Of a stretch of 64,000 nt of DNA, positions 17,887 to 27,627 are shown one piece after another. Made by a program: the position numbers and the translations under genes. Source of the stretch: Aliiroseovarius sp. PrR006 (lineage in GTDB: Bacteria > Pseudomonadota > Alphaproteobacteria > Rhodobacterales > Rhodobacteraceae). The notes beneath the pieces are model-generated. The model had not been told where the DNA came from and ran no database searches. It saw only the letters and a program-made list of their open reading frames with translations. Within the stretch, counting starts at the first letter, position 1. The number at the start of each line of letters is the position of its first letter. The stretch is from assembly GCF_010500215.1 (NCBI RefSeq), contig NZ_JAAGOY010000004.1:1240001-1304000 (forward strand). The letters are read 5' to 3'.

Positions 17887-18792
17887 TTAACTGTCACGCG
17901 ACCGCAGCGTGATGACGACGCCCGACACCACGATCAACACCATACCCAACACCGCGCTCGACCCCAATCGGTCGCCATACAAGACAAAGCTCCACGCTGC
18001 TGCGAAGCCCAAAAGCGAATACTCATAGATCGCCACCTGCGCCGGATCGCCCAGTTGATAGCCGCGGAACAACAGCCCAACCCCGAGGATCGACCCGAAG
18101 GCCTGCAAGAAGGTGATGAACAGCGCCCAGCCACTGGGCCAGACGAAGCCGCGCAGGATGAAGCCATCCGCGCCCAAAGGCACCTCATGTGGCCAGACCG
18201 TCATGATGACGGTTCCAATCGCACCAAACACGCCCAAGCACAGGAAGAAGGCCGCCAACATGGACAGCGCCGTTTCCCCTTCGCACCATTGCCGCGTCGC
18301 GATGGCCCCCAGTGCATAGAAAAATCCCGCCGCCATCGGCACAACGACCGCCGGGCGAATGCCTTCGCTAAACGGGTCCAGCACGATGACCACGCCGACG
18401 AAGCCCACAAGGGCCGCCCCCATCCGTGTGAACCCAATGGGTTTTCCAAAGAACATAGCCGAGATCAGCATTACCCAGATCGGCGCAGTGAACAGGCCCG
18501 AGGCCACCTGCCCCACCGGCAAAAAGCCCAGCCCGCCGAAGTAAAACAGCATCGCAAGGGCGGCCAAACCTCCGCGCACCATCACCGCCCAGGTCCGAAT
18601 AGGGCGCAACCGGACACGATCGGACAGGGACATCAGCGCAAACAGGCCAAAGGCCATCACGGTCCGCATCAGGTGGAACTGCCACAATCCAAGCTCGGGC
18701 GCGATCTGGCGCACAAGGTTGTCGAAGAACCCAAGAAAGAACATCGCAGCAAAGATAAATCCCGCCGCTGCCAATGGTCTGTCTGCCGCCAT
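17887..18792 (-). CDS. DMT superfamily (EamA) transporter
   Basis: 301-residue inner-membrane protein with ten predicted helices in two five-helix repeats, typical of EamA-domain drug/metabolite exporters. The first repeat starts AAAGFIFAAMFFLGFFDNLVRQIAP and the second starts near VVPMAAGFFYALGAIATRQW. I start at ATG 18792 (MAADRPLAA) with AAGGA upstream; the frame is open further but has no better start. It is divergent from the acyl-CoA synthetase. Substrate unknown; relatives export amino acids or nucleoside-like metabolites. Confidence 0.8.
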   Translation of the reverse strand: MAADRPLAAAGFIFAAMFFLGFFDNLVRQIAPELGLWQFHLMRTVMAFGLFALMSLSDRVRLRPIRTWAVMVRGGLAALAMLFYFGGLGFLPVGQVASGLFTAPIWVMLISAMFFGKPIGFTRMGAALVGFVGVVIVLDPFSEGIRPAVVVPMAAGFFYALGAIATRQWCEGETALSMLAAFFLCLGVFGAIGTVIMTVWPHEVPLGADGFILRGFVWPSGWALFITFLQAFGSILGVGLLFRGYQLGDPAQVAIYEYSLLGFAAAWSFVLYGDRLGSSAVLGMVLIVVSGVVITLRSRDS

Positions 18793-18906
18793 GTCGTTTT
18801 CCTTGTTCGAAAAGCCTCTTGAAGCCATTGACCACGGGGCAACACTGGGGTCCACTCGGAAAACGACACAGGTTAAGAAAACACATCGCTTTTGGGAGGA
18901 GTGAGA

Positions 18907-20547
18907 ATGGGTTGGATGGCAGACGAACGCGGGTTGGATAAATGTGCGGCAAACTTTGTGCCGTTGACCCCGCTTTCACATCTTCAACGTGCCGCGAAGG
19001 TGTTTCCCAACCGCGAGGCCGTCATCGACGGTAATCGCCGCCTGACCTATCGTGAATACCACGGGCGTGTCAGCCGCTTGGCCTCGGCGTTGGCGGCGCG
19101 CGGGATCCAGCCCGGTGACGTGGTGGGGACGCTTCTACACAACACGCTGGCCCATGTGGAAGCCAGCTTTGGCATCCCGGCCTGCGGCGCCATTCTGAAC
19201 ACGATCAACACGCGGCTGGATGTGGACACGGTCGCCTACATTTTTGGTCACGGCGCAGCAAAAGCCATTCTGGTCGATAGCGAACTGATCCCCTTGGCCG
19301 AAGCTGCTTGCAAGCTGATGTCAGAAGACGGATCAGCGCAGCCCGAGATCATCGAGGTCGCCGCCCCCGACGCGGGCTTCCCGGCTTCGGGCCGCTATCA
19401 GGAATACGAAGACCTGCTTGCCAGCGGCGATCCGGATTTCGACTGGATCATGCCGCAGGACGAATGGGAAAGCCTTGCGCTGAACTATACCTCTGGCACC
19501 ACCGGACGGCCCAAAGGTGTGGTCTATCACCATCGCGGCGCGTACCTGATGACGATGGGCACGCCGATCAGCTGGAACATGCAGCTTTATCCGCGCTACC
19601 TGACCATCGTCCCGCTGTTTCACTGCAACAACTGGAACCACACGTGGATGATGCCGGTTCTGGGCGGCACCGTTGTGTGCTGCCGCGCGATCACCGCGAA
19701 GGCCGTCTACGATGCCATCGCGGACGAGGGCGTAACCCATTTCGGCGGCGCACCGATCGTCTTGAACATGATCGTAAACGCGCCCGAGGAACACCACCGC
19801 AGCTTCGATCACGTGGTCGAGGTGTTCACAGCCGGTGCGCCCCCCGCCGCAGCGACACTCGCCGCCATCGAACCCTTGGGCTTCAACGTCACACAGGTTT
19901 ACGGCCTAACCGAAACCTATGGTCACGTGACCGAATGCCTGTGGAACGGCCCCGAATGGGACGATCTTCCGCAAGAGGAACGCGCCGCGATCAAAGCCCG
20001 CACGGGCGTCGCCTTCCCGCAAATGGAAGACATCACCGTATTGGACGAGACCATGGCGCAGGTGCCGCTGGACGGCGAAACCACCGGCGAGATCATGATC
20101 CGCGGAAACTCGGTCATGAAAGGCTATCTGAAGAACCCCGAGGCCACCGCCGAGGCGTTTCAGGGTGGCTATTTCCACTCGGGCGACGTCGCCTATCAAA
20201 CGCCGGACGGGTACATTAAGATCACCGACCGTTCGAAAGACATCATCATCTCGGGCGGCGAAAATGTCAGCTCGGTCGAGGTCGAGGGCGTGTTGATGCA
20301 CCATCCCGCCGTCAGCCTGTGTGCCGTTGTCGCAAAGCCGGATGACAAATGGGGCGAAATCCCCTGCGCTTATGTCGAACTGAAGGACGGCAGCGATGTC
20401 AGCGAGGCGGACCTGATCGCCTTCGCCCGTGAACGCCTGGCCGGGTTCAAGACGCCAAAGCGGATTGAGTTCTGCGAGCTTCCCAAAACCTCGACGGGAA
20501 AAATCCAGAAGTTCCAGCTGCGTGACTGGGCGCGTTCAGGCGACTAA
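18907..20547 (+). CDS. AMP-forming acyl-CoA synthetase
   Basis: 546-residue ANL ligase activating a carboxylic acid as acyl-adenylate and then acyl-CoA. Motifs in order: YTSGTTGRPKGVVYHHRG (about residues 195-212), VYGLTETYGHVTECLWNG, GEIMIRGNSVMKGYLKNPEA, YIKITDRSKDIIISGGENVSSVEVE, and the catalytic lysine in TSTGKIQKFQLR. It lacks the long-chain FadD pattern and resembles the medium-chain/plant AAE-like group that includes DmdB of the DMSP demethylation pathway. The start at 18907 follows GGGAGGA. Substrate chain length is not decided by sequence. It sits 1.1 kb from the beta-oxidation operon. Confidence 0.85.
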   Translation: MGWMADERGLDKCAANFVPLTPLSHLQRAAKVFPNREAVIDGNRRLTYREYHGRVSRLASALAARGIQPGDVVGTLLHNTLAHVEASFGIPACGAILNTINTRLDVDTVAYIFGHGAAKAILVDSELIPLAEAACKLMSEDGSAQPEIIEVAAPDAGFPASGRYQEYEDLLASGDPDFDWIMPQDEWESLALNYTSGTTGRPKGVVYHHRGAYLMTMGTPISWNMQLYPRYLTIVPLFHCNNWNHTWMMPVLGGTVVCCRAITAKAVYDAIADEGVTHFGGAPIVLNMIVNAPEEHHRSFDHVVEVFTAGAPPAAATLAAIEPLGFNVTQVYGLTETYGHVTECLWNGPEWDDLPQEERAAIKARTGVAFPQMEDITVLDETMAQVPLDGETTGEIMIRGNSVMKGYLKNPEATAEAFQGGYFHSGDVAYQTPDGYIKITDRSKDIIISGGENVSSVEVEGVLMHHPAVSLCAVVAKPDDKWGEIPCAYVELKDGSDVSEADLIAFARERLAGFKTPKRIEFCELPKTSTGKIQKFQLRDWARSGD

Positions 20548-20625
20548 GGCGGTTCCGATTGCCGGGCGGGCGGGGAAGCGCTATTCTGTGCGCAATTAAG
20601 AACGAGCAGAAAGCACCGTCCGAAC

Positions 20626-21642
20626 ATGACGGCCCTGACCAAATACGAGCGGCTTGAGGCCACGGCCCTTTGGCGTCCTGAAGAAGGCGCGCAGAGGATG
20701 GATGTCCTATTGTCCCTTGGGGATGCAACGCTAACGATCTCGGACATGCGCGAGAACGTGTTGAACCATTGGTCCCTGCCCGCGATCCAGCGCGTCAATC
20801 CCGGCGAACGTCCCGCCATTTTCCGCCCCGGCGATGATGCCACGGAAGAGCTGGAAACCGAGGATGACGACATGATCCGCGCGCTGGAAAAGGTGCGTAA
20901 GCTGATCGAGCGTCGTCGCCCCCATCCCGGTCGACTACGTCACTTGGTGACGGCGGGTGTGCTGGTGTCCTTGCTGCTGCTCGCGGTCTTCTGGTTGCCG
21001 GGTGCGCTGCGCAATTACACGGTCTCGGTCGTGCCCGAGCCCACACGTGCCGCCATTGGGCAGCAAATCCTGACGCGGATCGGGCGGATCACCGGACAGG
21101 AATGCCGTGGGCGCGAGGGGCGTTCGGTGTTGACCCGGCTGGCCCGGAACACGACCGGAAATCCAAACCTGCGGGTGGTCGTACTGTCGTCCGGCGTGCA
21201 AAGCTCCAAGCATTTGCCCGGAAATATCACCCTTCTGAACCGCGCCTTAATTGAAGATTTCGAACATCCCGAGGTGCTGGCAGGCTTCCTTTTGGCCGAA
21301 GAGCTGCGTCGCGATAGCACAGATCCGATAATCCCACTTCTGAACCATGTTGGCCTGCGCGGCACAGTGCAGTTGCTGACAACCGGCTATCTGCCCGAGG
21401 CTGCAATTGATGAGTATGCAGAAGATCTTCTGACCACGCCGCAAACCGAGGTCCAAACAACAGCGCTTCTGGAACGGTTCAAGACACATGGCGTCAGCGC
21501 GACACCCTATGCCTATGCGCTGGACCTGACGGGCGAGACCACGCTGGACCTGATCGAGGCCGACCCGGTGCCCGAAGACATCGCGAAACCCCTTCTGTCT
21601 GATGGCGATTGGATCAGGCTGCAGGGCGTTTGCGGCGAATAA
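20626..21642 (+). CDS. Single-pass membrane protein resembling an inactive M48 peptidase
   Basis: 338-residue protein I cannot assign to a named family with certainty. An N-terminal cytoplasmic region (1-100, acidic TEELETEDDDM at 73-83) leads to one membrane helix at about 107-127 and an extracytoplasmic domain. In that domain, LPGNITLLNRALIEDFEHPEVLAGFLLAEELRRD (197-230) has the layout around the zinc site of M48 peptidases, but the HExxH site reads AEELR at 224-228. A later DEYAED (262-267) falls where the third ligand would be. Both zinc histidines are therefore gone. It could be a structural or binding pseudo-enzyme. Convergent with upp. Confidence 0.6.
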   Translation: MTALTKYERLEATALWRPEEGAQRMDVLLSLGDATLTISDMRENVLNHWSLPAIQRVNPGERPAIFRPGDDATEELETEDDDMIRALEKVRKLIERRRPHPGRLRHLVTAGVLVSLLLLAVFWLPGALRNYTVSVVPEPTRAAIGQQILTRIGRITGQECRGREGRSVLTRLARNTTGNPNLRVVVLSSGVQSSKHLPGNITLLNRALIEDFEHPEVLAGFLLAEELRRDSTDPIIPLLNHVGLRGTVQLLTTGYLPEAAIDEYAEDLLTTPQTEVQTTALLERFKTHGVSATPYAYALDLTGETTLDLIEADPVPEDIAKPLLSDGDWIRLQGVCGE

Positions 21643-21670
21643 AAACGCCCGTCTGACATGCAGACGGGCG
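21640..21670 (-). terminator. Terminator of the cdd-deoB-add-upp operon
   Basis: Perfect 10-bp stem CGCCCGTCTG (21646-21655) / CAGACGGGCG (21661-21670) with a 5-nt loop. Read on the minus strand it is followed by TTTTT. It lies 27 nt past the upp stop. Confidence 0.85.
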
Positions 21671-21697
21671 CTCGTCACACAGCGATTGCCGTGTATT

Positions 21698-22330
21698 TTA
21701 CTTGGTGCCGAACATCCGGTCGCCCGCGTCACCCAGACCCGGAACGATATAGCCTTTTTCGTTCAGTCTCTCATCCAGCGAGGCCGTGATGATCGGAACA
21801 TCAGGATGGGCCTCTTTCATGCGCGCGACACCTTCCGGGGCCGCCAGCAAGCACAAGAAGCGGATGTTCTTCGCGCCCGATTTTTTCAGCATATCAATCG
21901 CCGCAACCGAGCTGTTGCCGGTGGCCAGCATCGGGTCCACCGCGATTACCAGACGTTCGTCCATATGCTCGGGAACCTTGAAGTAATACTCGACCGGCTC
22001 CAGCGTTTCTTCGTCACGGTAAAGACCGACAAAACCCACACGCGCCGAGGGGATCAGCTCTAGCACGCCATCCAGCAAGCCATTGCCTGCGCGCAGGATC
22101 GACACCAGTGCCAATTTACGTCCCGCTAGGGTCGGTGCCTCCATGTCCTCCATCGGCGTGGTGACGGTTTTCGTGGTCATCGGCAATTCGCGGGTGATCT
22201 CATAGGCCAGAAGCTGGCTGATTTCGCGCAGAAGCTGGCGGAACAGGCTGGTGGGCGTGGCTTCGTCCCGCATCAAGGTCAGCTTGTGCTGGATCAGGGG
22301 GTGATCAACAACGGTCAGGTGATCATACAT
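21698..22330 (-). CDS. upp: Uracil phosphoribosyltransferase
   Basis: 210-residue cytoplasmic enzyme making UMP from uracil and PRPP. It starts [17 protein letters not shown], carries [18 protein letters not shown], the PRPP-binding loop [19 protein letters not shown], and the uracil-site block [20 protein letters not shown] at the C-terminus. The start overlaps the end of add by 8 nt. It is the last gene of the salvage operon, so bases released or made upstream in the pathway can be recaptured as nucleotides. Confidence 0.95.
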   Translation of the reverse strand: MYDHLTVVDHPLIQHKLTLMRDEATPTSLFRQLLREISQLLAYEITRELPMTTKTVTTPMEDMEAPTLAGRKLALVSILRAGNGLLDGVLELIPSARVGFVGLYRDEETLEPVEYYFKVPEHMDERLVIAVDPMLATGNSSVAAIDMLKKSGAKNIRFLCLLAAPEGVARMKEAHPDVPIITASLDERLNEKGYIVPGLGDAGDRMFGTK

Positions 22331-23315
22331 CTTGCGTCTCCAATTCTTTGCGGATGCGGGTGCGGGTGGCGTCGTCGCAGAAAGCCGCGTCAATGGCAAC
22401 CACGTTCAGATCGCGAAAATCTTCGGCTGTCCAGCCGAACTGGCGCGATAGGTCTTCATATTCCTTGTTCATATCCGTCCGGAAGAACGGGGGATCATCC
22501 GTCGAAACGGTCACATTCACCCCACGCTCGCGCAGCTTTGCGATCGGGTGCGAGGCGAGGTTGGGATACACGCCAAGAAACACATTCGAGCCGGGGCAGA
22601 CTTCCAACGTCACACCGTCTTCAGCCAGCCGATCCACCAGCGCCAAGTCCTCGATCGCACGTACGCCGTGGCCGATGCGTTCAACCTTCAAATCGTCCAG
22701 CGCAGCGCGGACCTCATCGGGTCCGTTCCATTCGCCTGCATGGGTGGTCAGGCGAAGCCCTGCCTCGCGCGCCATGTCATAGGCATAGGCGAAATCGCCC
22801 TGGCTGCCGGACTTTTCGTCCCCGCCCATGCCGAAGCCGGTCAGAAAACCACCGGCCGTTTCCTGCGCACAAAGCGCGGTTTCGCGGGCCATCTCCGGGC
22901 CGAAATGGCGGATGCAGGTGGCAATCCCGCGCAGAGTGATGCCCATGTCGCGCTCGGCCTCGTCGGCAGCGTCTTGAATGGCCGCCAGATAGTCCTTCCA
23001 CGCGGCAACATCACGCCCACCGCAGAAATCCGGCGACAAAAAGGTTTCGGCATAGACCACGCCCTTTTCGGCGCAGGCCTCCAAGACAGCTTTGGTCAGG
23101 CGGCGAAATTCCTCGGGGCCCGTGAGGACCGAGGTCGCGGCCTCATACACTTCAAGGAAATGCCAGAAATCGCGATAGGCATAACCGCCATCTTCGGTAA
23201 AAATCCCCGACAGATCGACGGATTTTTCCTTGGCCACAGATCGGATGAACGCGGGCGGTGCAGCCCCTTCAATATGCAGGTGTAGTTCGACCTTTTTTAG
23301 CTCACTGAAACTCAT
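22323..23315 (-). CDS. add: Adenosine deaminase
   Basis: 330-residue zinc hydrolase converting adenosine (and deoxyadenosine) to inosine. Metal ligands are in [13 protein letters not shown] (residues 10-22); further blocks are [45 protein letters not shown] and the catalytic aspartates in [10 protein letters not shown]. Length fits bacterial Add rather than the adenine deaminase subgroup, though that subgroup is close. ATGA overlap with deoB upstream and an 8-nt overlap with upp downstream show tight coupling. Confidence 0.9.
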   Translation of the reverse strand: MSFSELKKVELHLHIEGAAPPAFIRSVAKEKSVDLSGIFTEDGGYAYRDFWHFLEVYEAATSVLTGPEEFRRLTKAVLEACAEKGVVYAETFLSPDFCGGRDVAAWKDYLAAIQDAADEAERDMGITLRGIATCIRHFGPEMARETALCAQETAGGFLTGFGMGGDEKSGSQGDFAYAYDMAREAGLRLTTHAGEWNGPDEVRAALDDLKVERIGHGVRAIEDLALVDRLAEDGVTLEVCPGSNVFLGVYPNLASHPIAKLRERGVNVTVSTDDPPFFRTDMNKEYEDLSRQFGWTAEDFRDLNVVAIDAAFCDDATRTRIRKELETQDV

Positions 23316-24526
23316 AAAAACGACCCTCCTGCGCCACGCGTGTCCAGCCTCAGATGGGCCGCGACCGAGGCGCCAATATCAGAAAACCCAACCAAACCGA
23401 TCTCGCGGCAGCCCATTCCAGCAGCAACGACAGGCACGCGTTCACGGGTGTGATCAGTGCCGACCCAGCTGGGATCGTTGCCATGATCGGCAGTAAACAA
23501 CACCAAGTCGCCCGCACGCATTTTACCGAGGATGCGCGGCATCTGACTGTCAAACCATTCCAACGCACGGGCATAGCCCGAGATGTCGCGGCGGTGGCCA
23601 TAGATTGCGTCAAACTCGACAAAATTCGCGAAGACCAGATCGCCATCCCGCGCATCATCGAACGAGGTCACCAGATACTCCATCAGGTCCGAATCCGCCC
23701 CTTTCTGGACAGAGGTGATCCCGCGGTGTGCAAAGATATCGCCGATCTTACCAATAGCATGCACCTTGCCGCCCGCATCCGTCACCCAGTCACACAGGGT
23801 CGGTTCCGGCGGGGTCATCGCATAGTCGCGGCGGTTGGTGGTGCGGGTGAACCCCTCGGCTTCCGAGCCCACAAAGGGGCGCGCGATGACGCGGCCGACG
23901 CGCATGTCATGCACCATCGGCGCAACCGCTTCGCACAGCGCATAGAGGCGCTCTAGACCGAAATGCTCTTCATGTGCGGCGATCTGAACGACACTATCGG
24001 CCGAGGTATAGACGATCGGACGCCCGGTGCGGATGTGCTCGGCCCCAAGTTCATCCAGCACCGCCGTGCCCGACGCATGTTTATCACCCAGAATGCCGTC
24101 CACATCTGCCGCCGCGCAAATGGCAGCGGTCAGGTCTTCGGGAAAAGTCGGCGTGGCGTCCGGGAAATAGCCCCAGTCCCACGGCAGCGGGACGCCGGCG
24201 ATCTCCCAATGCCCGGTGGGCGTGTCCTTGCCCGGAGAGACCTCCTGCGCTGCGCCCCACAGCCCGGCGGGCGTGGCATCTAAACCTGGAGTGTCGTCCC
24301 CCGAGGCCAAACGGATCGCCGCCCCCAACCCCAGAGCATCCAGATTTGGCAGGGAAAGCGGCCCCGAGCGCCCCTCTACCGCGTGACCTTCCGCACAGGC
24401 TTGCGCGATATGGGCCAGCGTGTTGGCACCGGTGTCCGGCACGGTTTTGTCGTTGAAGAACTTATGTGCATCAGGGGCGCCGCCGCAGCCGACGCTGTCC
24501 AGCACGATTAGGAAGGCGCGGGTCAT
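23312..24526 (-). CDS. deoB: Phosphopentomutase
   Basis: 404-residue metalloenzyme of the alkaline phosphatase superfamily, interconverting (deoxy)ribose 1- and 5-phosphate. Visible: N-terminal MTRAFLIVLDSVGCGGAPDA with metal ligands, DTGANTLAHIAQ with the active-site threonine, KDTPTGHWEIAG, and the C-terminal metal site LFTADHGNDPSWVGTDHTRE. The frame is open for 140 codons upstream, but that runs through cdd; the ATG at 24526 overlaps the cdd stop (ATGA). It connects nucleoside breakdown to the pentose phosphate pathway. No deoA or punA gene is present in this operon. Confidence 0.94.
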   Translation of the reverse strand: MTRAFLIVLDSVGCGGAPDAHKFFNDKTVPDTGANTLAHIAQACAEGHAVEGRSGPLSLPNLDALGLGAAIRLASGDDTPGLDATPAGLWGAAQEVSPGKDTPTGHWEIAGVPLPWDWGYFPDATPTFPEDLTAAICAAADVDGILGDKHASGTAVLDELGAEHIRTGRPIVYTSADSVVQIAAHEEHFGLERLYALCEAVAPMVHDMRVGRVIARPFVGSEAEGFTRTTNRRDYAMTPPEPTLCDWVTDAGGKVHAIGKIGDIFAHRGITSVQKGADSDLMEYLVTSFDDARDGDLVFANFVEFDAIYGHRRDISGYARALEWFDSQMPRILGKMRAGDLVLFTADHGNDPSWVGTDHTRERVPVVAAGMGCREIGLVGFSDIGASVAAHLRLDTRGAGGSFL

Positions 24527-24915
24527 GTGTTCTCCATATGCGCGGCCCCAAATGCGCCGGGTAGAAGCTCCGCCATAGTCATGGTCAGGCTTTCGCCCCC
24601 CATCGTCATCATAGTGATCTTGACATCCGGCCCCGAGAACTCGGCCAGTTTCTGACGGCACCCGCCACACGGCGTCACCGGCAAAGGCGCGTCCGCGATC
24701 ACCAGTGCTTCGGCGATCTCGCGTTCGCCCGCCGCGCACATGGCGGCAATTGCGCCGGCTTCGGCACAGGTCCCTTCGGGATAGGCGATGTTTTCGACAT
24801 TGCACCCGACATGCACAACGCCCGCGCTTGTGCGCAGCGCGGCACCGACCTTGAAATTCGAATACGGGGCATGCGCATTTTCGCGCACGGCTTTGGCAGC
24901 TTCCAACAGCGACAT
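24523..24915 (-). CDS. cdd: Cytidine deaminase
   Basis: 130-residue zinc enzyme deaminating cytidine and deoxycytidine. It begins MSLLEAAKAVRENAHAPYSNFKVGAAL; the zinc site comprises CAEAGAI (with the catalytic glutamate) and PCGGCRQKL. Length fits the tetrameric short form. ATG 24915 follows AGGAG; the longer open frame upstream lacks homology. First gene of the cdd-deoB-add-upp operon, so the promoter should lie in 24916-25100, divergent from maeB. Confidence 0.93.
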   Translation of the reverse strand: MSLLEAAKAVRENAHAPYSNFKVGAALRTSAGVVHVGCNVENIAYPEGTCAEAGAIAAMCAAGEREIAEALVIADAPLPVTPCGGCRQKLAEFSGPDVKITMMTMGGESLTMTMAELLPGAFGAAHMENT

Positions 24916-25085
24916 GGTCCGCTCCTGCAAAAATTCTATCCAGCAACCCTGAACCTCTGCATACGCGGATGCAAGCGCAATCGGTGCATCAAAGGGCTGG
25001 CCGCAAGGTAATGCCATGCTAATGTACACACTGCAGACTTGATTGCCCTTGCATAGCTGGTGTATCGGGGTGATGGAGGATGATG

Positions 25086-25099
25086 GTTTAAAGTTAAAC
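25086..25099. promoter_or_regulatory. Palindrome upstream of maeB
   Basis: GTTTAAAGTTAAAC has perfect 6-bp arms (GTTTAA / TTAAAC) and ends 28 nt before the maeB start, a position fit for an operator. No regulator is named by it. Confidence 0.4.
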
Positions 25100-25127
25100 T
25101 ATCTGAAAAACACCTTGGGAGGCCTCG

Positions 25128-27401
25128 ATGTCCGAAGACAGCTATTTGCGCAAACGCGCATTGGATTATCACGAATTTCCACAGCCCGGAAAGCTTGAAA
25201 TCCGCGCGACAAAGCCGATGGCGAACGGGCGTGACCTAAGCCTTGCTTACTCTCCCGGAGTGGCTGAAGCCTGCGTTGAGATCTCAAAAGATCCTTCTGT
25301 TGCAAGCCGTTATACTGCGCGCGGCAATCTGGTCGCCGTGGTCTCGAACGGATCTGCGGTACTAGGGCTAGGTAATATCGGAGCACTGGCCTCGAAGCCT
25401 GTAATGGAAGGCAAGGCGGTACTCTTTAAGAAGTTCGCCAATATCGACTGCTTCGACATCGAACTGAACGAATCTGATCCCGAAAAGCTGGCCGAGATCG
25501 TCTGCGCGATGGAGCCGAGCTTTGGCGCGATCAACCTAGAAGACATCAAGGCACCCGATTGTTTCATCGTTGAACAAATTTGCCGCGAACGGATGAACAT
25601 CCCCGTTTTTCACGATGATCAGCACGGAACCGCTATCGTGGTCGGGGCCGCAGCCACCAATGCATTGAAAGTGGCGGGCAAGTCCTTCGAAGACATCAAG
25701 GTCGTCTCGACCGGCGGCGGGGCTGCCGGCATTGCCTGCCTGAATATGCTTCTGAAGCTGGGCGTGAAGCGCGAGAATGTCTGGCTCTGCGACATCGAAG
25801 GCCTGGTTTATGAGGGCCGCGAAAAAGACATGACGCCTCAGAAAGCGAATTACGCACAAGGCGACAGCCCGGCCAGTCTGGATGACGTGATTGAAGGCGC
25901 AGACCTGTTCCTTGGCTTGTCGGGCCCCGGCGTTTTGAAGCCCGAGATGGTGGCCAAGATGGCCGATCGTCCGATCGTGTTTGCCCTTGCCAACCCGACA
26001 CCGGAAATCATGCCTGACGAGGTGCGCAAGGTTGCTCCGAATGCGATCATCGCCACCGGGCGTTCGGATTTTCCAAATCAGGTAAACAACGTTCTGTGCT
26101 TCCCTTTCATCTTCCGGGGCGCTCTGGATGTCGGCGCAACCGAGATCAACGACGCCATGCAGCTGGGCTGCATCGAAGGCATCGCAGCATTGGCCCGCGC
26201 CACAACGTCTGCTGAGGCCGCCGCCGCCTATAAGGGCGAGCAGCTGACCTTTGGTGAAGACTACCTGATCCCCAAACCGTTCGATCCGCGCCTGATGGGC
26301 GTGGTCGCCAGCGCCGTTGCCAAGGCAGCGATGGACAGCGGTGTGGCCACGCGCCCCGTTGACGATCTGGACGCCTACAAGGCGAAACTGGACGGGTCGG
26401 TCTTCAAATCTGCGCTGATCATGCGCCCTGTCTTCGAAGCTGCCGGCACCGCCGAACGCCGCATTGTCTTTGCCGAGGGCGAAGACGAACGCGTATTGCG
26501 CGCCGCCAACGCGATGATCGAAGAAACCACGGACGCACCGATCCTGATTGGCCGCCCGGACGTGATCGCGCGCCGTGCCGAACGGGCTGGTCTGTCAATT
26601 ATTCCCGGTCGTGATTTCGAGGTCGTTAATCCCGAACGCGACGACCGCTACCGCGAGTACTGGGGCGCCTATCACGAGCTGATGGCCCGCAAGGGCGTGA
26701 CGCCTGATCTGGCCAAGGCTATCTTGCGCACAAACACCACAGCCATCGGTGGCATCATGGTGCATTTGGGCCATGCGGACAGTTTGATCGCTGGTACGTT
26801 CGGGCAGTATCTGTGGCACCTGAACTATATTCAACAGATTCTGGGCAACACCGAATTGCACCCGGTTGGCGCACTCAGCCTGATGATCCTACAGGATGGC
26901 CCTCTGTTCATCGCCGACACCCATGTGCACAACACGCCCAGTGCCGAGCAGATCGCCGAAACCGTTTGCGCCGCCGCGCGCCATGTGCGTCGTTTCGGTG
27001 TAGAACCAAAGATCGCAGTCTGCTCGTATTCGCAATTCGGCAACCACGGCGGAGACAGCGGTGCGCGTGCGCGTGGAGCACTTGAAATTCTGGACGCCAC
27101 CCCGCGTGACTTTGCCTACGAGGGCGAAATGCACGTGGACGCAGCCCTTGATCCCGAGGTGCGTCGCCGCCTGTTCCCCGCCGCGCGTTTTGACGGCCCC
27201 GCCAACGTTCTGGTTTTTGCCAACACGGATGCGGCCAGCGCCGTGCGCAATACGCTGAAGGTGAAAGGTGGCGGGCTTGAGGTCGGACCGATCCTGATGG
27301 GCATGGGCAACCGTGCGCATATCGTTACGCCCTCTATCACCGCACGCGGGCTTCTGAACATGTCGGCCATCGCCGGGACACCGGTCGCGCATTACGGCTA
27401 A
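25128..27401 (+). CDS. maeB: NADP-dependent malic enzyme with phosphotransacetylase-like tail
   Basis: 757-residue hybrid enzyme that decarboxylates malate to pyruvate and makes NADPH. Residues 1-160 are the malic N-terminal domain ([55 protein letters not shown]). Residues 160-430 are the NAD(P)-binding domain ([17 protein letters not shown]). From about 430 the phosphate acetyltransferase-like domain follows ([34 protein letters not shown]), which in such hybrids is regulatory rather than catalytic. The ribosome site is GGGAGG. A monocistronic unit is likely, because a long regulatory gap separates it from prpE. Confidence 0.94.
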   Translation: MSEDSYLRKRALDYHEFPQPGKLEIRATKPMANGRDLSLAYSPGVAEACVEISKDPSVASRYTARGNLVAVVSNGSAVLGLGNIGALASKPVMEGKAVLFKKFANIDCFDIELNESDPEKLAEIVCAMEPSFGAINLEDIKAPDCFIVEQICRERMNIPVFHDDQHGTAIVVGAAATNALKVAGKSFEDIKVVSTGGGAAGIACLNMLLKLGVKRENVWLCDIEGLVYEGREKDMTPQKANYAQGDSPASLDDVIEGADLFLGLSGPGVLKPEMVAKMADRPIVFALANPTPEIMPDEVRKVAPNAIIATGRSDFPNQVNNVLCFPFIFRGALDVGATEINDAMQLGCIEGIAALARATTSAEAAAAYKGEQLTFGEDYLIPKPFDPRLMGVVASAVAKAAMDSGVATRPVDDLDAYKAKLDGSVFKSALIMRPVFEAAGTAERRIVFAEGEDERVLRAANAMIEETTDAPILIGRPDVIARRAERAGLSIIPGRDFEVVNPERDDRYREYWGAYHELMARKGVTPDLAKAILRTNTTAIGGIMVHLGHADSLIAGTFGQYLWHLNYIQQILGNTELHPVGALSLMILQDGPLFIADTHVHNTPSAEQIAETVCAAARHVRRFGVEPKIAVCSYSQFGNHGGDSGARARGALEILDATPRDFAYEGEMHVDAALDPEVRRRLFPAARFDGPANVLVFANTDAASAVRNTLKVKGGGLEVGPILMGMGNRAHIVTPSITARGLLNMSAIAGTPVAHYG

Positions 27402-27418
27402 ACGATTCCCTGCGAAAC

Positions 27419-27529
27419 TTTGCAAGGCAAGGTTTGCAATTTTGCAAATCTCGCCTTTTTCAAACTCAGCCCCCTCAAAACACAGGGGTTTGCAAAAATT
27501 TGCAGGTGATTTTCCGCCACCCTGCAAAT
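27419..27529 (+). promoter_or_regulatory. Array of TTTGCAAA half-sites upstream of prpE
   Basis: Six copies of the motif occur: TTTGCAAG (27419), TTTGCAAT (27433), TTTGCAAA (27441), TTTGCAAA (27489), TTTGCAGG (27499) and inverted CTGCAAAT (27522-27529). The last lies just upstream of a likely -10 GATAAT (27537-27542). From memory, TTTGCAAA pairs are the binding box of PccR, a short-chain acyl-CoA regulator of propionyl-CoA assimilation in Rhodobacter, and of the related RamB. Confidence 0.68.
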
Positions 27530-27627
27530 TTTCCGCGATAATGTGACGCTACGTCCAACACGGTTCTTGCCCGGATAGGTCGTAGGGGCGTAACACATTC
27601 TTCAAGGGAAATTGGAGGATGTGCACC

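Noticed and set aside
23312-24946. 544-codon version of deoB
   Set aside because: The extra 140 codons run through cdd in another frame; the ATG at 24526 fits the family N-terminus and the 4-nt overlap with cdd.
27469-27491. Terminator for maeB (CCCCT/AGGGG hairpin with TTT)
   Set aside because: Only a 5-bp stem with a short T-run, and it falls within the regulatory array; too weak to list as a feature.
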